From positions 95,630 to 159,629 of the IMG/VR virus record IMGVR_UViG_3300008954_000003: a stretch of 64,000 nt of DNA, one strand, 5' to 3'. This DNA comes from a virus. The notes under the pieces are model-generated. The model was not told the origin of the DNA. It saw only the letters and a program-made list of their open reading frames with translations, and ran no database searches. Below are positions 41,549 through 49,224 of the stretch, piece by piece; position 1 is the first letter of the stretch, and every line of letters starts with the position of its first letter. A program made the translations under genes and the position numbers.

Positions 41549-42598
41549 ATGGCCAAGAAGAATAAAGTATTATTGGAAAACAACGTCATTGCTAATTTCA
41601 TGCGTCATGCAGGTCTTTCTGAACATTCACAAGAGTTCTTAACGGAACAAAAAGAGCTTGAAGAAGATGAAGAGCTTGAAGAAGGTTGCGAGATGGACGA
41701 AGACAAGTATGAAGAGAGTGAGTACCCTGGGAGAAAGAAAAAGAAGACTCCTTGGGACAGAGCAAGGAAGAAAATTGATGACCTTAAAGAAGGTGACGAA
41801 GAGTTGGAAGAGGCAATTAATATCAAGACTGGTGAAAAAGGTCTTGCTGCTAAAGGCCCCAACAACAAACAGGACAAAGAAGGCACTCGCAAAGCTAAGA
41901 ACCCTGAAGGTTTGGCTGGCAAGAGCGGTGGTGGAAAAGACACTTCACATCACAAGCGTAAGTCGAGCAAGCGCCCAACTGTTGACGGAACCGATCTGAG
42001 TAAGATGGGTGGTGGCCCAAAGAAGTTAAAAGAAGAAGAGGAACTTGAGGAAGAAGAGGATCTTGTCGAGAGCCTCATGAGTTTACTCCGCGAAATGCCC
42101 GAAGAAGACATGCTTGATGACGAAGAAGATGTCGAAATGGGTGGTGAAGAAGACCTTGGCATGGATGACATGGGCGGTGAAGATGATGACGACCTGGAAA
42201 TGGGCGATGATGAAATGGAAATGGAAGACGACCTCGGTGAAGAGGGCGGAATGGACGCTGCTAAAGTTGAAGCCGCACTTGAATCAGGACTAAAGGCATT
42301 TGCTGAAGCCGTTTCAGAAGAGCTTGGAATTCGCATCGATGTTAAACAAGGTGGCGAAGAAGAGCTTGGTGGCGAAGAGGACGAAATGGACTTCGGTGGC
42401 GAAGAGGACGAAATGGACTTCGGTGGCGAAGAAGAAGAAGAGCCAATGCTTGAAGAAGCCGTCCGCAAGGTGGTGAAGCAGGTTCAGGCCCGCCTCTCAA
42501 AGAAGGGCAAAGGAAAGAAGAGTTCACAGATTGCAGAACGTGTTGCGAAGCGTGTTGCAAAGAGACTCGTTGAAAGCAAGAGAAAGAAAAGACGTTAA
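41549..42598 (+). CDS. Acidic prohead core/virion protein
   Basis: A 349-aa protein. The leader NNVIANFMRHAGLSEHSQEF, then LTEQ, resembles leaders of other late proteins here. The middle is extremely acidic (Glu/Asp repeats, GGEEDEMDFGGEEDEMDFGG), and a compact segment KAFAEAVSEELGIRI precedes a very basic C-terminus (ERVAKRVAKRLVESKRKKRR). Such bipolar proteins occur in phage prohead cores and scaffolds. A candidate late promoter precedes it and a strong terminator follows. The scaffolding role is inferred from composition. Confidence 0.55.
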   Translation: MAKKNKVLLENNVIANFMRHAGLSEHSQEFLTEQKELEEDEELEEGCEMDEDKYEESEYPGRKKKKTPWDRARKKIDDLKEGDEELEEAINIKTGEKGLAAKGPNNKQDKEGTRKAKNPEGLAGKSGGGKDTSHHKRKSSKRPTVDGTDLSKMGGGPKKLKEEEELEEEEDLVESLMSLLREMPEEDMLDDEEDVEMGGEEDLGMDDMGGEDDDDLEMGDDEMEMEDDLGEEGGMDAAKVEAALESGLKAFAEAVSEELGIRIDVKQGGEEELGGEEDEMDFGGEEDEMDFGGEEEEEPMLEEAVRKVVKQVQARLSKKGKGKKSSQIAERVAKRVAKRLVESKRKKRR

Positions 42599-42617
42599 AA
42601 TATCTCCCCTGCAAAAA

Positions 42618-42644
42618 AAGAGCCGGCCTTGTGCCGGCTCTTTT
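42618..42644 (+). terminator. Intrinsic terminator after the acidic core gene
   Basis: A perfect 10-bp stem (AAGAGCCGGC / GCCGGCTCTT) with loop CTTGT, preceded by an A-run and followed by TTTTGTTTT. A-run and T-run make it usable in both directions. Confidence 0.9.
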
Positions 42645-42657
42645 GTTTTGTGAGGTT

Positions 42658-42665
42658 CTAATTAT
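42658..42665 (+). promoter_or_regulatory. Candidate late promoter motif CTAATTAT (42681 gene)
   Basis: CTAATTAT directly follows the terminator and lies 23 bp before ATG 42681, restarting transcription after it. Confidence 0.45.
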
Positions 42666-42680
42666 AAAGTGGAGCACATC

Positions 42681-44096
42681 ATGAACGAATCAGAACAAAT
42701 CTTTAAAAAATTCCTGTTGAAAAAGAAGACGAGAGATTTCTCTTTGATTGACGAACTTATCAACGAGGAGTTGAAGCAAAGAGATTTGCTGATTGAGTCA
42801 AATTTTTATGTCGATGGGTTTGAGGACCTGAGACTGAAATTTCCTTTGTTTAAGATTGGACGAAAAGTTGGGGAAGCCCCTAGAACAGAAACTGGTGAAC
42901 TTCTTAAATCAGAAGAGCGGGAAGTTTTTGATAAACTTATTGCAGGGGTTAAAGGAGATGTTGTAAGAGACAGACTTGCTTTTATACAGAATGTGATATC
43001 GGGGCAAGATATAAATTTTGCGCTTGATGAAGCCGTTTCATCTCTTATTGTTGTTGACATGTTGTCAGGTCTGCTTGAAGATTTTGAAGCCAGTTCGGCA
43101 GGTTTTTTGTTTGAGCAATTTTTTGCAGCACTGTTTAAGGGGACCACTGAAGGTTGGGGAGGTGTAAAAGCAATTCCCGATGCAGAAGTTCGCGCAGTGG
43201 CCTTGGCACATTTAGGAGATGAGTTTGAAGGGGTTGAAGAGGCTTTGTTGCCCTTGACACCAGTGAGCTTAAAACTTAGAAGACCGGAAAAGTTTTTGAC
43301 TGGAAGTTTCACAAATTTGTTGATTTATTTTTTGGGAAAAAACAAAGAAGCCTATGAAGAACAAGATTCACCTGAGAAATTGCTGCATATTTACGCTGAA
43401 AAAGTGAAAGGAGGAAGGGGAACGTCAAGAGTTGATTTCTTTGGGTTTTCTTTAGCAGGTTCAGCAAGTTCTTTTAAACTTAAAATTTTTAATCTTGGAG
43501 AATTGCTGCAAGATGATCCAAACAAATACAAAACCCTGGGTGCTATGGCAAATAGATATTTCGATATTGCCAAAAGTTCCAAAGAATTAAGAACCATAGA
43601 AAAGCAGAAACAAGAGGTTGAAGCCCATCTTTACAACTTTTATGATGAGGCCGAAACACTAAGCGCCAGTGGAGAACGAGAGGGGGTTGAGCAGGTGAAG
43701 AAGGAAATTGACAAGCTAAAGTCGACATTGGAAAAATTAACCAAACACAAAGAAGAGTTGATTAACAGATACGGTGGAGAAATAAATGTTCCACCTGCAC
43801 AATTTAAGATTTCTTCTGAGGCTTGGCGAGACAAAGAAGATAGAAGAAAATTCCTTGGTTCACTCATCCTCGATCCCCAGGAGATTTCTAAAAGAACGCA
43901 AGTTTTGCTGGGAAATACAACATCAAAAATTCGTGAGATATTTCACCTCTTAAAGACCTTAACAGAACAGATAACCTTCTTCTATACTGACATCGAAAAC
44001 AAGCCCGATCATGGTTACGAGGCGTATGAAGCAGCAGGGAAACTTAAGGATGCTGTGGATGTGGAAACCGGAAGAGGGTCTACGAACAAATTATAG
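42681..44096 (+). CDS. Late virion-type protein, unknown
   Basis: A 471-aa protein. ATG 42681 has GGAG 6 bp upstream; the in-frame GTG at 42669 lacks an RBS. The leader EQIFKKFLLKKKTRDFSLID and a helical segment SSAGFLFEQFFAALFKGTTE (residues about 150-170) are visible. The middle has a coiled coil (KSTLEKLTKHKEELIN). Not recognised by family. The late motif and head-type leader suggest a packaged or core protein. GroEL follows 7 bp later, so both may be transcribed together. Confidence 0.5.
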   Translation: MNESEQIFKKFLLKKKTRDFSLIDELINEELKQRDLLIESNFYVDGFEDLRLKFPLFKIGRKVGEAPRTETGELLKSEEREVFDKLIAGVKGDVVRDRLAFIQNVISGQDINFALDEAVSSLIVVDMLSGLLEDFEASSAGFLFEQFFAALFKGTTEGWGGVKAIPDAEVRAVALAHLGDEFEGVEEALLPLTPVSLKLRRPEKFLTGSFTNLLIYFLGKNKEAYEEQDSPEKLLHIYAEKVKGGRGTSRVDFFGFSLAGSASSFKLKIFNLGELLQDDPNKYKTLGAMANRYFDIAKSSKELRTIEKQKQEVEAHLYNFYDEAETLSASGEREGVEQVKKEIDKLKSTLEKLTKHKEELINRYGGEINVPPAQFKISSEAWRDKEDRRKFLGSLILDPQEISKRTQVLLGNTTSKIREIFHLLKTLTEQITFFYTDIENKPDHGYEAYEAAGKLKDAVDVETGRGSTNKL

Positions 44097-44103
44097 GTGA
44101 AAA

Positions 44104-45678
44104 ATGAGTGTCAAAAAATATTGTCGTTCCGATGCTTTGCAAGACAAAGTGTTAAACGGTGTCGACAAACTTGTATCAAATGTGTCTGTCACGCTTGGAC
44201 CTTGTGGTCGAAACGTGATCCTTCAAGAAAAGAATAAAGTTCCAATCATCACAAAGGACGGTGTGACCGTTGCAAAGTTTGTTGACTATGAAGACCCCTT
44301 CGAAAATGCCGGGGCTCAGATCATCAAACAGGTGGCTTCGCAGACCAATACACAGGTCGGTGATGGGACAACAACTTCAACCGTTCTTGCGGGTGACATG
44401 CTTCAAAGAGCACAGAGGTTCATTAAGTCAGGGTATGAACCTGTCGAGTTAAAGGCTGGAATGGACCTTGCGGTCAAAGATGTCGTGAGTACTCTGAAAA
44501 AGAACGCCATTGAAATTCAAAGTCTTGCAGACATTGAACATGTCGCAACAATTTCAGCAAACAATGATCATACGATCGGAAAGCTTGTTTCAATGGCTGT
44601 CGATCAAGCAGGCAAGAACGGTGCCATCTCAATTGAAGAGGCAAGGTCTGTTGAGACTTCCCTTGAGATTGTTGAGGGTTTTGTCATCGAAGCGGGCTAT
44701 GTTTCCCCTCAGTTCATCACCGATGAAAGAGCGCGTATTGCAAAGTATGATGATTGTCTTATTTTCATGACAGACCACAAGCTGGAGTTCCTTGAGCCCG
44801 TTTTGCCTGTTCTTGAAATTGCAGCGAGAGAAAACCGACCCCTTATCATTGTTGCAGATGATATCGTTGGTCAGTTCCTTGCGGCCCTTATTATGAACAC
44901 TGCAAGAGGTTCAATGAGAATTGTCGCAATTAAAGCCCCTCACTACGGAGAAGAGAGAAGAAGTGTTCTTGATGACCTTGCTATCTCAACCGGAGGCGAA
45001 GTCTTAAAAAGGGAAAGTGGCAAAAAATTTAGCGACCTAAAATTGTCAGATTTTGGAAGGGTGAAGTCTATTGAGGTCACAAAGAAACAAACAACCTTTA
45101 TGGGCGGAAGAGGCTCTCAAGAAACAATTGAGGCTCGCATTGAAGCCATTGAAAGTGAAATCAGAATGACGGATAGCATTAAAGAGTGTGAAAGGCTTCA
45201 AAAACGAATAACAGGGCTTGCAAGCGGCATTGCCGTCATTAGAGTTGGTGCTGCAACAGAAGTCGAAATGATTGAAAAGAAATATCGCATTGAAGACAGC
45301 TTATCCGCTGTTAAAGCTGCACAGCTTGGAGGCATCCATGTTGGCGGGGGAATTCCATTTGTTAGAGCAGCAAAAACCCTCAAAAAACTAAAGGGTAAAA
45401 CAAGTGCTGAAAAGGTCGGATATGGCATTGTGATTGATTCTCTTGGTTCTCCAATTCGTCAAATGGCAAAGAATGCGGGTCTACCCCCCGATGTTATTTA
45501 TGACAGATCATTGAGGCTTAGTTCTGATAAGGGATTTGATTTTAAAACAGGAAAGGTTGTGAATATGACCGAAGCAGGGATCATTGATCCTGTTGAGGTT
45601 TCATGTGCCGCATTGATCAATGCCACTTCTGCTGTATCAACATTGATAAGCACCGAGTGCGCTATCGTGCAGACATAA
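44104..45678 (+). CDS. groL: Phage chaperonin GroEL
   Basis: A 524-aa Hsp60. The equatorial ATP site is VTLGPCGRNVIL, TKDGVTVAK and GDGTTTSTVLAG (catalytic-type Asp in GDGTTT). The apical domain has a substrate-binding groove with FVIEAGYVSPQFITDE. The second catalytic Asp lies in YRIEDSLSAVKAAQLGG, followed by GGGIPF. The hydrophobic/Gly-Met tail typical of bacterial GroEL is missing. It folds phage proteins, most likely capsid or replication proteins, inside the host. A divergent GroES-like partner is encoded at 28501. RBS AGGTGA precedes the ATG. Confidence 0.95.
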   Translation: MSVKKYCRSDALQDKVLNGVDKLVSNVSVTLGPCGRNVILQEKNKVPIITKDGVTVAKFVDYEDPFENAGAQIIKQVASQTNTQVGDGTTTSTVLAGDMLQRAQRFIKSGYEPVELKAGMDLAVKDVVSTLKKNAIEIQSLADIEHVATISANNDHTIGKLVSMAVDQAGKNGAISIEEARSVETSLEIVEGFVIEAGYVSPQFITDERARIAKYDDCLIFMTDHKLEFLEPVLPVLEIAARENRPLIIVADDIVGQFLAALIMNTARGSMRIVAIKAPHYGEERRSVLDDLAISTGGEVLKRESGKKFSDLKLSDFGRVKSIEVTKKQTTFMGGRGSQETIEARIEAIESEIRMTDSIKECERLQKRITGLASGIAVIRVGAATEVEMIEKKYRIEDSLSAVKAAQLGGIHVGGGIPFVRAAKTLKKLKGKTSAEKVGYGIVIDSLGSPIRQMAKNAGLPPDVIYDRSLRLSSDKGFDFKTGKVVNMTEAGIIDPVEVSCAALINATSAVSTLISTECAIVQT

Positions 45679-45682
45679 GGGG

Positions 45683-45711
45683 TTGACAGGAAAAGCGGGG
45701 AGTGTTACACT
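45683..45711 (+). promoter_or_regulatory. Sigma70-type promoter for gene 45734
   Basis: TTGACA (45683-45688), 17 bp, TACACT (45706-45711). The -10 lies in the inverted repeat GGGGAGTG-TTA-CACT-A-CCCC (45697-45716), which could be an operator. Confidence 0.75.
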
Positions 45712-45733
45712 ACCCCCAACAAAGGAGGTGAAT

Positions 45734-46147
45734 ATGCAAGTTAAATTCGCAATTATTGAGGACGCGGACAAGGTTTCTGAAGCCTTGGCTGATAGGCTTG
45801 GAGAACTCCGGTTTAAGATGGAGGCCGTCAAAGATGGGCTTTATAGCTTACAAGGGGTAATGACCCCGCAACTTTTTGATCCCGTAGCGTCTTCAACAAT
45901 TTTAACAAAAATTAAAAACGAACAAATCAAGATTCTTAATGTAATGGACAGCATTTCCGAAACATTGGAATCGATGATACCAAACGAACAGACCCCTAAC
46001 AGAGAGGATGAAGAGCAGGCAATTGTTCAGCCACAAGTAGGTGTGAACATGGGCAAGGTTGGAGAGCTTATAAATCAAATGAAAGAGCTTCAAGAAGTGA
46101 GAGATTCCCTATCGCCAGAAGGAGTCGAAATTGAAAGCGACAGCTAA
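45734..46147 (+). CDS. Small helical protein, unknown
   Basis: A 137-aa protein. ATG 45734 has a perfect AAAGGAGGTGA RBS; the longer frame overlaps the promoter. Helical and acidic (EALADRLGELRFKMEAVKDG, NMGKVGELINQMKELQEV), probably oligomeric coiled coil. No motif recognised. Confidence 0.6.
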   Translation: MQVKFAIIEDADKVSEALADRLGELRFKMEAVKDGLYSLQGVMTPQLFDPVASSTILTKIKNEQIKILNVMDSISETLESMIPNEQTPNREDEEQAIVQPQVGVNMGKVGELINQMKELQEVRDSLSPEGVEIESDS

Positions 46148-46880
46148 GGCTTTATTCCTTGGCGTCCTTTTGTCCCTGCTCTTTGTTCCCTCTGTCTCTA
46201 ATTCGTTGCAAGGTATGGAGTGTGTTCGGCTCTATATCAAGCATAAAATCATTGTTCGTACAGATATCGATACGAACGACTTCTCAACAAAGTATTGGAA
46301 TTCAGCATATCGCGTGGAGCGTGTAAAAAAGAATCAATTTCCAAAAGTCTGTTTTGCCGTTGAGAGTTTTTATAAGAAATACCCAATCTTGATTGATAAA
46401 AACCTTGTTTCAATCAATGTCGTGAATGATATTCGTTATCGAGAAAGAATAACGATGTCTGGAACATATAAGAATGGAGTAATATACCTAAAATCCCAAC
46501 ACTCAGGGCATACGGCAGAATATCTTGAAAAGATCCTTCATCATGAATTTTCAAGCATTATGACGAAGACCTATCCATTCCCTTGGGGTATCGAGTGGGT
46601 GGGTGCCAGTGCAAAAAGATACAATTTTGACTATACAGTTCTTGAGGTTGGTCGCTATGATGCAAGAGATGAACGTCATGAGTTATTGAGAGATGGATTT
46701 GTTAATGTTTATGCAGCAAGAGATTTCGAAAATGATTTCAATATGTGTGCTGAATATTTGTGGACCATGCCGAAAAGATTCAAAGAGCTTGGGCGTAAAT
46801 ATCCAAGAATTGAAACAAAGAGAAGACTTATCAAAAAATATTATGAGAGGATGATTCGATCTCATAAAAAACTGCCTTGA
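46131..46880 (+). CDS. Secreted Mx1-like putative metallopeptidase
   Basis: A 249-aa protein with TTG start 46131 (AAGGAG 7 bp before). A signal peptide (ALFLGVLLSLLFVPSVSNS) directs export. The helix KILHHEFSSIMTK has the HE of a zinc helix, but the second His of HExxH is replaced by Ser. Downstream GFVNVYAARDFENDFNMCAE could supply the Glu ligand. This HHEFSS/ENDFN pair is a known variant pattern of putative zinc peptidases from bacteria. It could act on the host envelope. Activity is uncertain. Confidence 0.6.
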   Translation: MKATAKALFLGVLLSLLFVPSVSNSLQGMECVRLYIKHKIIVRTDIDTNDFSTKYWNSAYRVERVKKNQFPKVCFAVESFYKKYPILIDKNLVSINVVNDIRYRERITMSGTYKNGVIYLKSQHSGHTAEYLEKILHHEFSSIMTKTYPFPWGIEWVGASAKRYNFDYTVLEVGRYDARDERHELLRDGFVNVYAARDFENDFNMCAEYLWTMPKRFKELGRKYPRIETKRRLIKKYYERMIRSHKKLP

Positions 46881-46905
46881 CATAAATTTGGGGTTCGTGT
46901 AGAAT
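46877..46905 (+). promoter_or_regulatory. Sigma70-type promoter for gene 46946
   Basis: TTGACA (46877-46882), 17 bp, TAGAAT (46900-46905); the end of the -10 overlaps the left arm of the terminator at 46903-46936. Confidence 0.8.
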
Positions 46906-46936
46906 GACAAGTGCGAGAGCACTTGTCATTTTTTTT
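46903..46936 (+). terminator. Intrinsic terminator interlaced with the 46946 promoter
   Basis: A perfect 12-bp stem (AATGACAAGTGC / GCACTTGTCATT) with a GAGA tetraloop is followed by eight T. Local transcripts start at about 46912 inside the left arm, so only read-through RNA from upstream forms the full hairpin. Confidence 0.9.
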
Positions 46937-46945
46937 GGAGAAAAG

Positions 46946-47155
46946 ATGAATGAAGCGAAATATAAGCTTGGAGAACTGATTGCAACAAAGAGCTTTTATG
47001 ATGAGTTAGCAATTATTATAAGAATTCATGAACATGCAGATCCAGACAAGGCTTTCTATTTATTGAAATACCCGAATTCAAACAAAGAGGTCTGGAAGTC
47101 AGAAGAAGAATTGATAAAACCAACAATTAAAGGAGAGAAAAATGGGAATGTTTGA
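46946..47155 (+). CDS. Small unknown protein
   Basis: A 69-aa protein; ATG 46946 preceded by TTTGGAG. It begins KYKLGELIATKSFYDELAII, then a strand-rich segment and KEVWKSEEELIKP, resembling small SH3-like barrel proteins of phages. It overlaps the next gene by 14 bp. Confidence 0.55.
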   Translation: MNEAKYKLGELIATKSFYDELAIIIRIHEHADPDKAFYLLKYPNSNKEVWKSEEELIKPTIKGEKNGNV

Positions 47156-47492
47156 TACAATTAATTTTGCCGAAGATCAGCCAAATGGGCCTAAAGCCGG
47201 CCAGTATCAAACCAAAGATCTTCCTTGTAATCTCGACATTTATCACGTTATTGATGGCGAACTTTGTGTAGAATTTACTGTTTTGGTTGAAGACCGCGAA
47301 GAGAAAGAGAAAAACGCCTTTTGGGATCCTGGTTGGCAACTCAAGACCGTTGGTCTTGAGAAGTGCCCTGAAGTGTCTGGAAAAATAGTGTTTTACTGGT
47401 ATAGAGGAGAACCAGGTGGTGGTGTTGAGTGGGAAGGAACGTTTGAAAAAGGAAGGGTTGTGAGTTATAAGAAGTTGGAAACGAAATGGTGA
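47142..47492 (+). CDS. Conserved phage hypothetical (MGMFDTI family)
   Basis: A 116-aa protein. The opening MGMFDTINFAE and QYQTKDLPCNLDIYHVIDGE belong to a family common in phages of many hosts. The body is beta-rich with aromatic residues (GKIVFYWYRGEPGG). Function unknown. Confidence 0.7.
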   Translation: MGMFDTINFAEDQPNGPKAGQYQTKDLPCNLDIYHVIDGELCVEFTVLVEDREEKEKNAFWDPGWQLKTVGLEKCPEVSGKIVFYWYRGEPGGGVEWEGTFEKGRVVSYKKLETKW

Positions 47493-47623
47493 GTGAAAAG
47501 AAATGGAATTTGATATTGTTTGTTGTGTTTCTTTTCATTTTGTTCATGCCGCTTCTTCCGATCGTGGCTCTTCTTTATCTGTTGATAGGACAAGTAAACG
47601 AGGAGGAAGAAGATGACTGTTGA
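47486..47623 (+). CDS. 45-aa membrane microprotein
   Basis: ATG 47486 overlaps the previous gene. Two hydrophobic stretches separated by a Pro (LILFVVFLFILF and LPIVALLYLLIG) and an acidic tail (NEEEEDDC). It overlaps the next gene by 11 bp. Confidence 0.5.
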   Translation: MVSEKKWNLILFVVFLFILFMPLLPIVALLYLLIGQVNEEEEDDC

Positions 47624-47894
47624 GGTTGGAGACATTATTTATGATAATAGGGATCTGGAATCTGGTGGAACACATTCTGTATACGCTTATGTTACGGATG
47701 TGACCACCAAAGGCTCTGTTGTTTGTTGGATTTATGATTCTTATAAAGATAAATGGAGACATGAAACTTTTACAAAGAAAAAGTTAAAAACACTTCTTTT
47801 TTGTCACAAACACTTTAAGATGAGCGAGTATTCTCATTTGACCGAAGAAGAGCGACATGAAAAGATTCAAAAAGAGATTCTAAACATTCTTTAA
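47613..47894 (+). CDS. Small unknown protein
   Basis: A 93-aa protein after GAGGAGGAAG. The first 55 residues are beta-rich (GDIIYDNRD, YVTDVTTKGSVVCWIYD) and the end is helical and charged (LTEEERHEKIQKEILNIL). Not recognised. Confidence 0.55.
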   Translation: MTVEVGDIIYDNRDLESGGTHSVYAYVTDVTTKGSVVCWIYDSYKDKWRHETFTKKKLKTLLFCHKHFKMSEYSHLTEEERHEKIQKEILNIL

Positions 47895-47895
47895 A

Positions 47896-47903
47896 CTAGT
47901 TAT
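47896..47903 (+). promoter_or_regulatory. Candidate late promoter motif CTAGTTAT (exonuclease gene)
   Basis: CTAGTTAT lies in the 28-bp gap before ATG 47923, 27 bp upstream of it. Confidence 0.45.
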
Positions 47904-47922
47904 TGTATCACGGAGAAACTCA

Positions 47923-49218
47923 ATGAAGCTTTTGATGGAAAACTTTAGGAACTTTACGACGAAACAGCTCCTAACAGAAGAAAACCTTGCGGGAATGACA
48001 ATCACTGAAATATTGGAGTTGTTGAAAGAATATGGCCAAAGAACTTGGGTTGTTTTCGATACAGAAACATTGGGCTTTGACCCTCTAAAACATCAATTAA
48101 CAGAAATTGCAGCAATTGCACTTGATCCTCGTGGGTGGGAAAGCGAACCAGAAGAGGTTGGCCAATTCCACAAGAAGGTGAAACTTCAGGCACCAGCGAG
48201 GTGGCGAATGCACTTTGAACTTAAGAAAGATCCATTTGCAAAAATAGAAAGTGTTGCAGATAAAATGTTTTGGAATGATTTTATCCAATCAAATGTGAAG
48301 AACGCACCAAAGGACGAGAGGGGCCGAAAATGGCTTGCTCACTTTGCAAGGTATGCCCTTGCTGAAAAGAAAAAAGCTGAAGCCGGACATGAGCCTGGAA
48401 AAAAACTTGGAGCACACGACCTCTTGAAGATGACGGGTTATTTTGCCAAAGACAGTGAAGGGAATATGCTCCCAGGTATTGAAGAAGCTGGGGTTGATTA
48501 TATTGACGAACAGCAGGCAATGAAAGAGTTTTACGATTTTGTGAACTCTTTTGGCGACCCCGTTATGTGTGCTCAAAATGCGTCGTTTGACATGAAGATG
48601 GTCAACACAAGATATCAAGGAGAAATCCCAAGATACCGCGTGTTTGATACGATGATGTTGTTCCAGTTGTTTTTGATTCCAGCTCTCCAAAGCCTTGGAG
48701 ATCAGGGAGATGAAGAGGCATTGAGAAAACTTGAGATGCTTAAAACAAGGTTTGGCTTTTCATCGTCACTTGGAAAAGTTCGTGATGTATATGAAGTCAC
48801 AGGGGATTGGCATAGTGCAATTGCTGATGTTCGCATGACAATTGAAGTTACTGGTCATGTTATAAGAGAGTTGAAGGCGAACCCCGATCTTGATATTGAA
48901 CAACACCACGCAAAAAAGGCCGCCTCTCTTCATAGGAGAAAGGTGGGTGCTGGCAAGAAAGAAAAAGCAGCAAAGACAGCAGACGAAATCGACGCCATGG
49001 CAGACACCCTAATTCAATATGCAGCCGATGCAGGAAAAGACCTTTCTCAGGGTGATGCCATTGTTCTTGCAAAGAACATCGCGGCGTTATGGAAGATGGA
49101 AAAGGAAATTGAAAAGAAGGGTCGCTATTTTGGCAAGCGTCAAAAGAGAGGTTGGAAACAAAAGGCAAAAGAGAAATTCAGGCAATATCAGGATAAATAT
49201 GCAAAACAAGAAGGGTAA
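47923..49218 (+). CDS. DEDDh 3'-5' exonuclease (DnaQ/RNase T-like) with late leader
   Basis: A 431-aa protein. A 30-residue leader (MENFRNFTTKQLLTEENLAG) precedes the nuclease: Exo I VFDTETLGFDP with HQLTEIAAIAL (Asp/Glu near 46-48), Exo II MCAQNASFDMKMVN, and Exo III WHSAIADVRMTIEV (His...Asp). A helical insert lies between Exo I and II. The C-terminal 100 residues are Lys-rich and may bind nucleic acid. It could proofread for the exonuclease-less PolA or, if packaged, act on host DNA or RNA on entry. The candidate late promoter favours a virion or late role. Confidence 0.8.
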   Translation: MKLLMENFRNFTTKQLLTEENLAGMTITEILELLKEYGQRTWVVFDTETLGFDPLKHQLTEIAAIALDPRGWESEPEEVGQFHKKVKLQAPARWRMHFELKKDPFAKIESVADKMFWNDFIQSNVKNAPKDERGRKWLAHFARYALAEKKKAEAGHEPGKKLGAHDLLKMTGYFAKDSEGNMLPGIEEAGVDYIDEQQAMKEFYDFVNSFGDPVMCAQNASFDMKMVNTRYQGEIPRYRVFDTMMLFQLFLIPALQSLGDQGDEEALRKLEMLKTRFGFSSSLGKVRDVYEVTGDWHSAIADVRMTIEVTGHVIRELKANPDLDIEQHHAKKAASLHRRKVGAGKKEKAAKTADEIDAMADTLIQYAADAGKDLSQGDAIVLAKNIAALWKMEKEIEKKGRYFGKRQKRGWKQKAKEKFRQYQDKYAKQEG

Positions 49219-49224
49219 ATAGCA

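Noticed and set aside
41605-42677. Long Ser- and Pro-rich frames on the minus strand
   Set aside because: They are mirror images of the Glu/Asp-rich acidic core gene (GAA/GAG read backwards gives Ser/Phe) and have no RBS.
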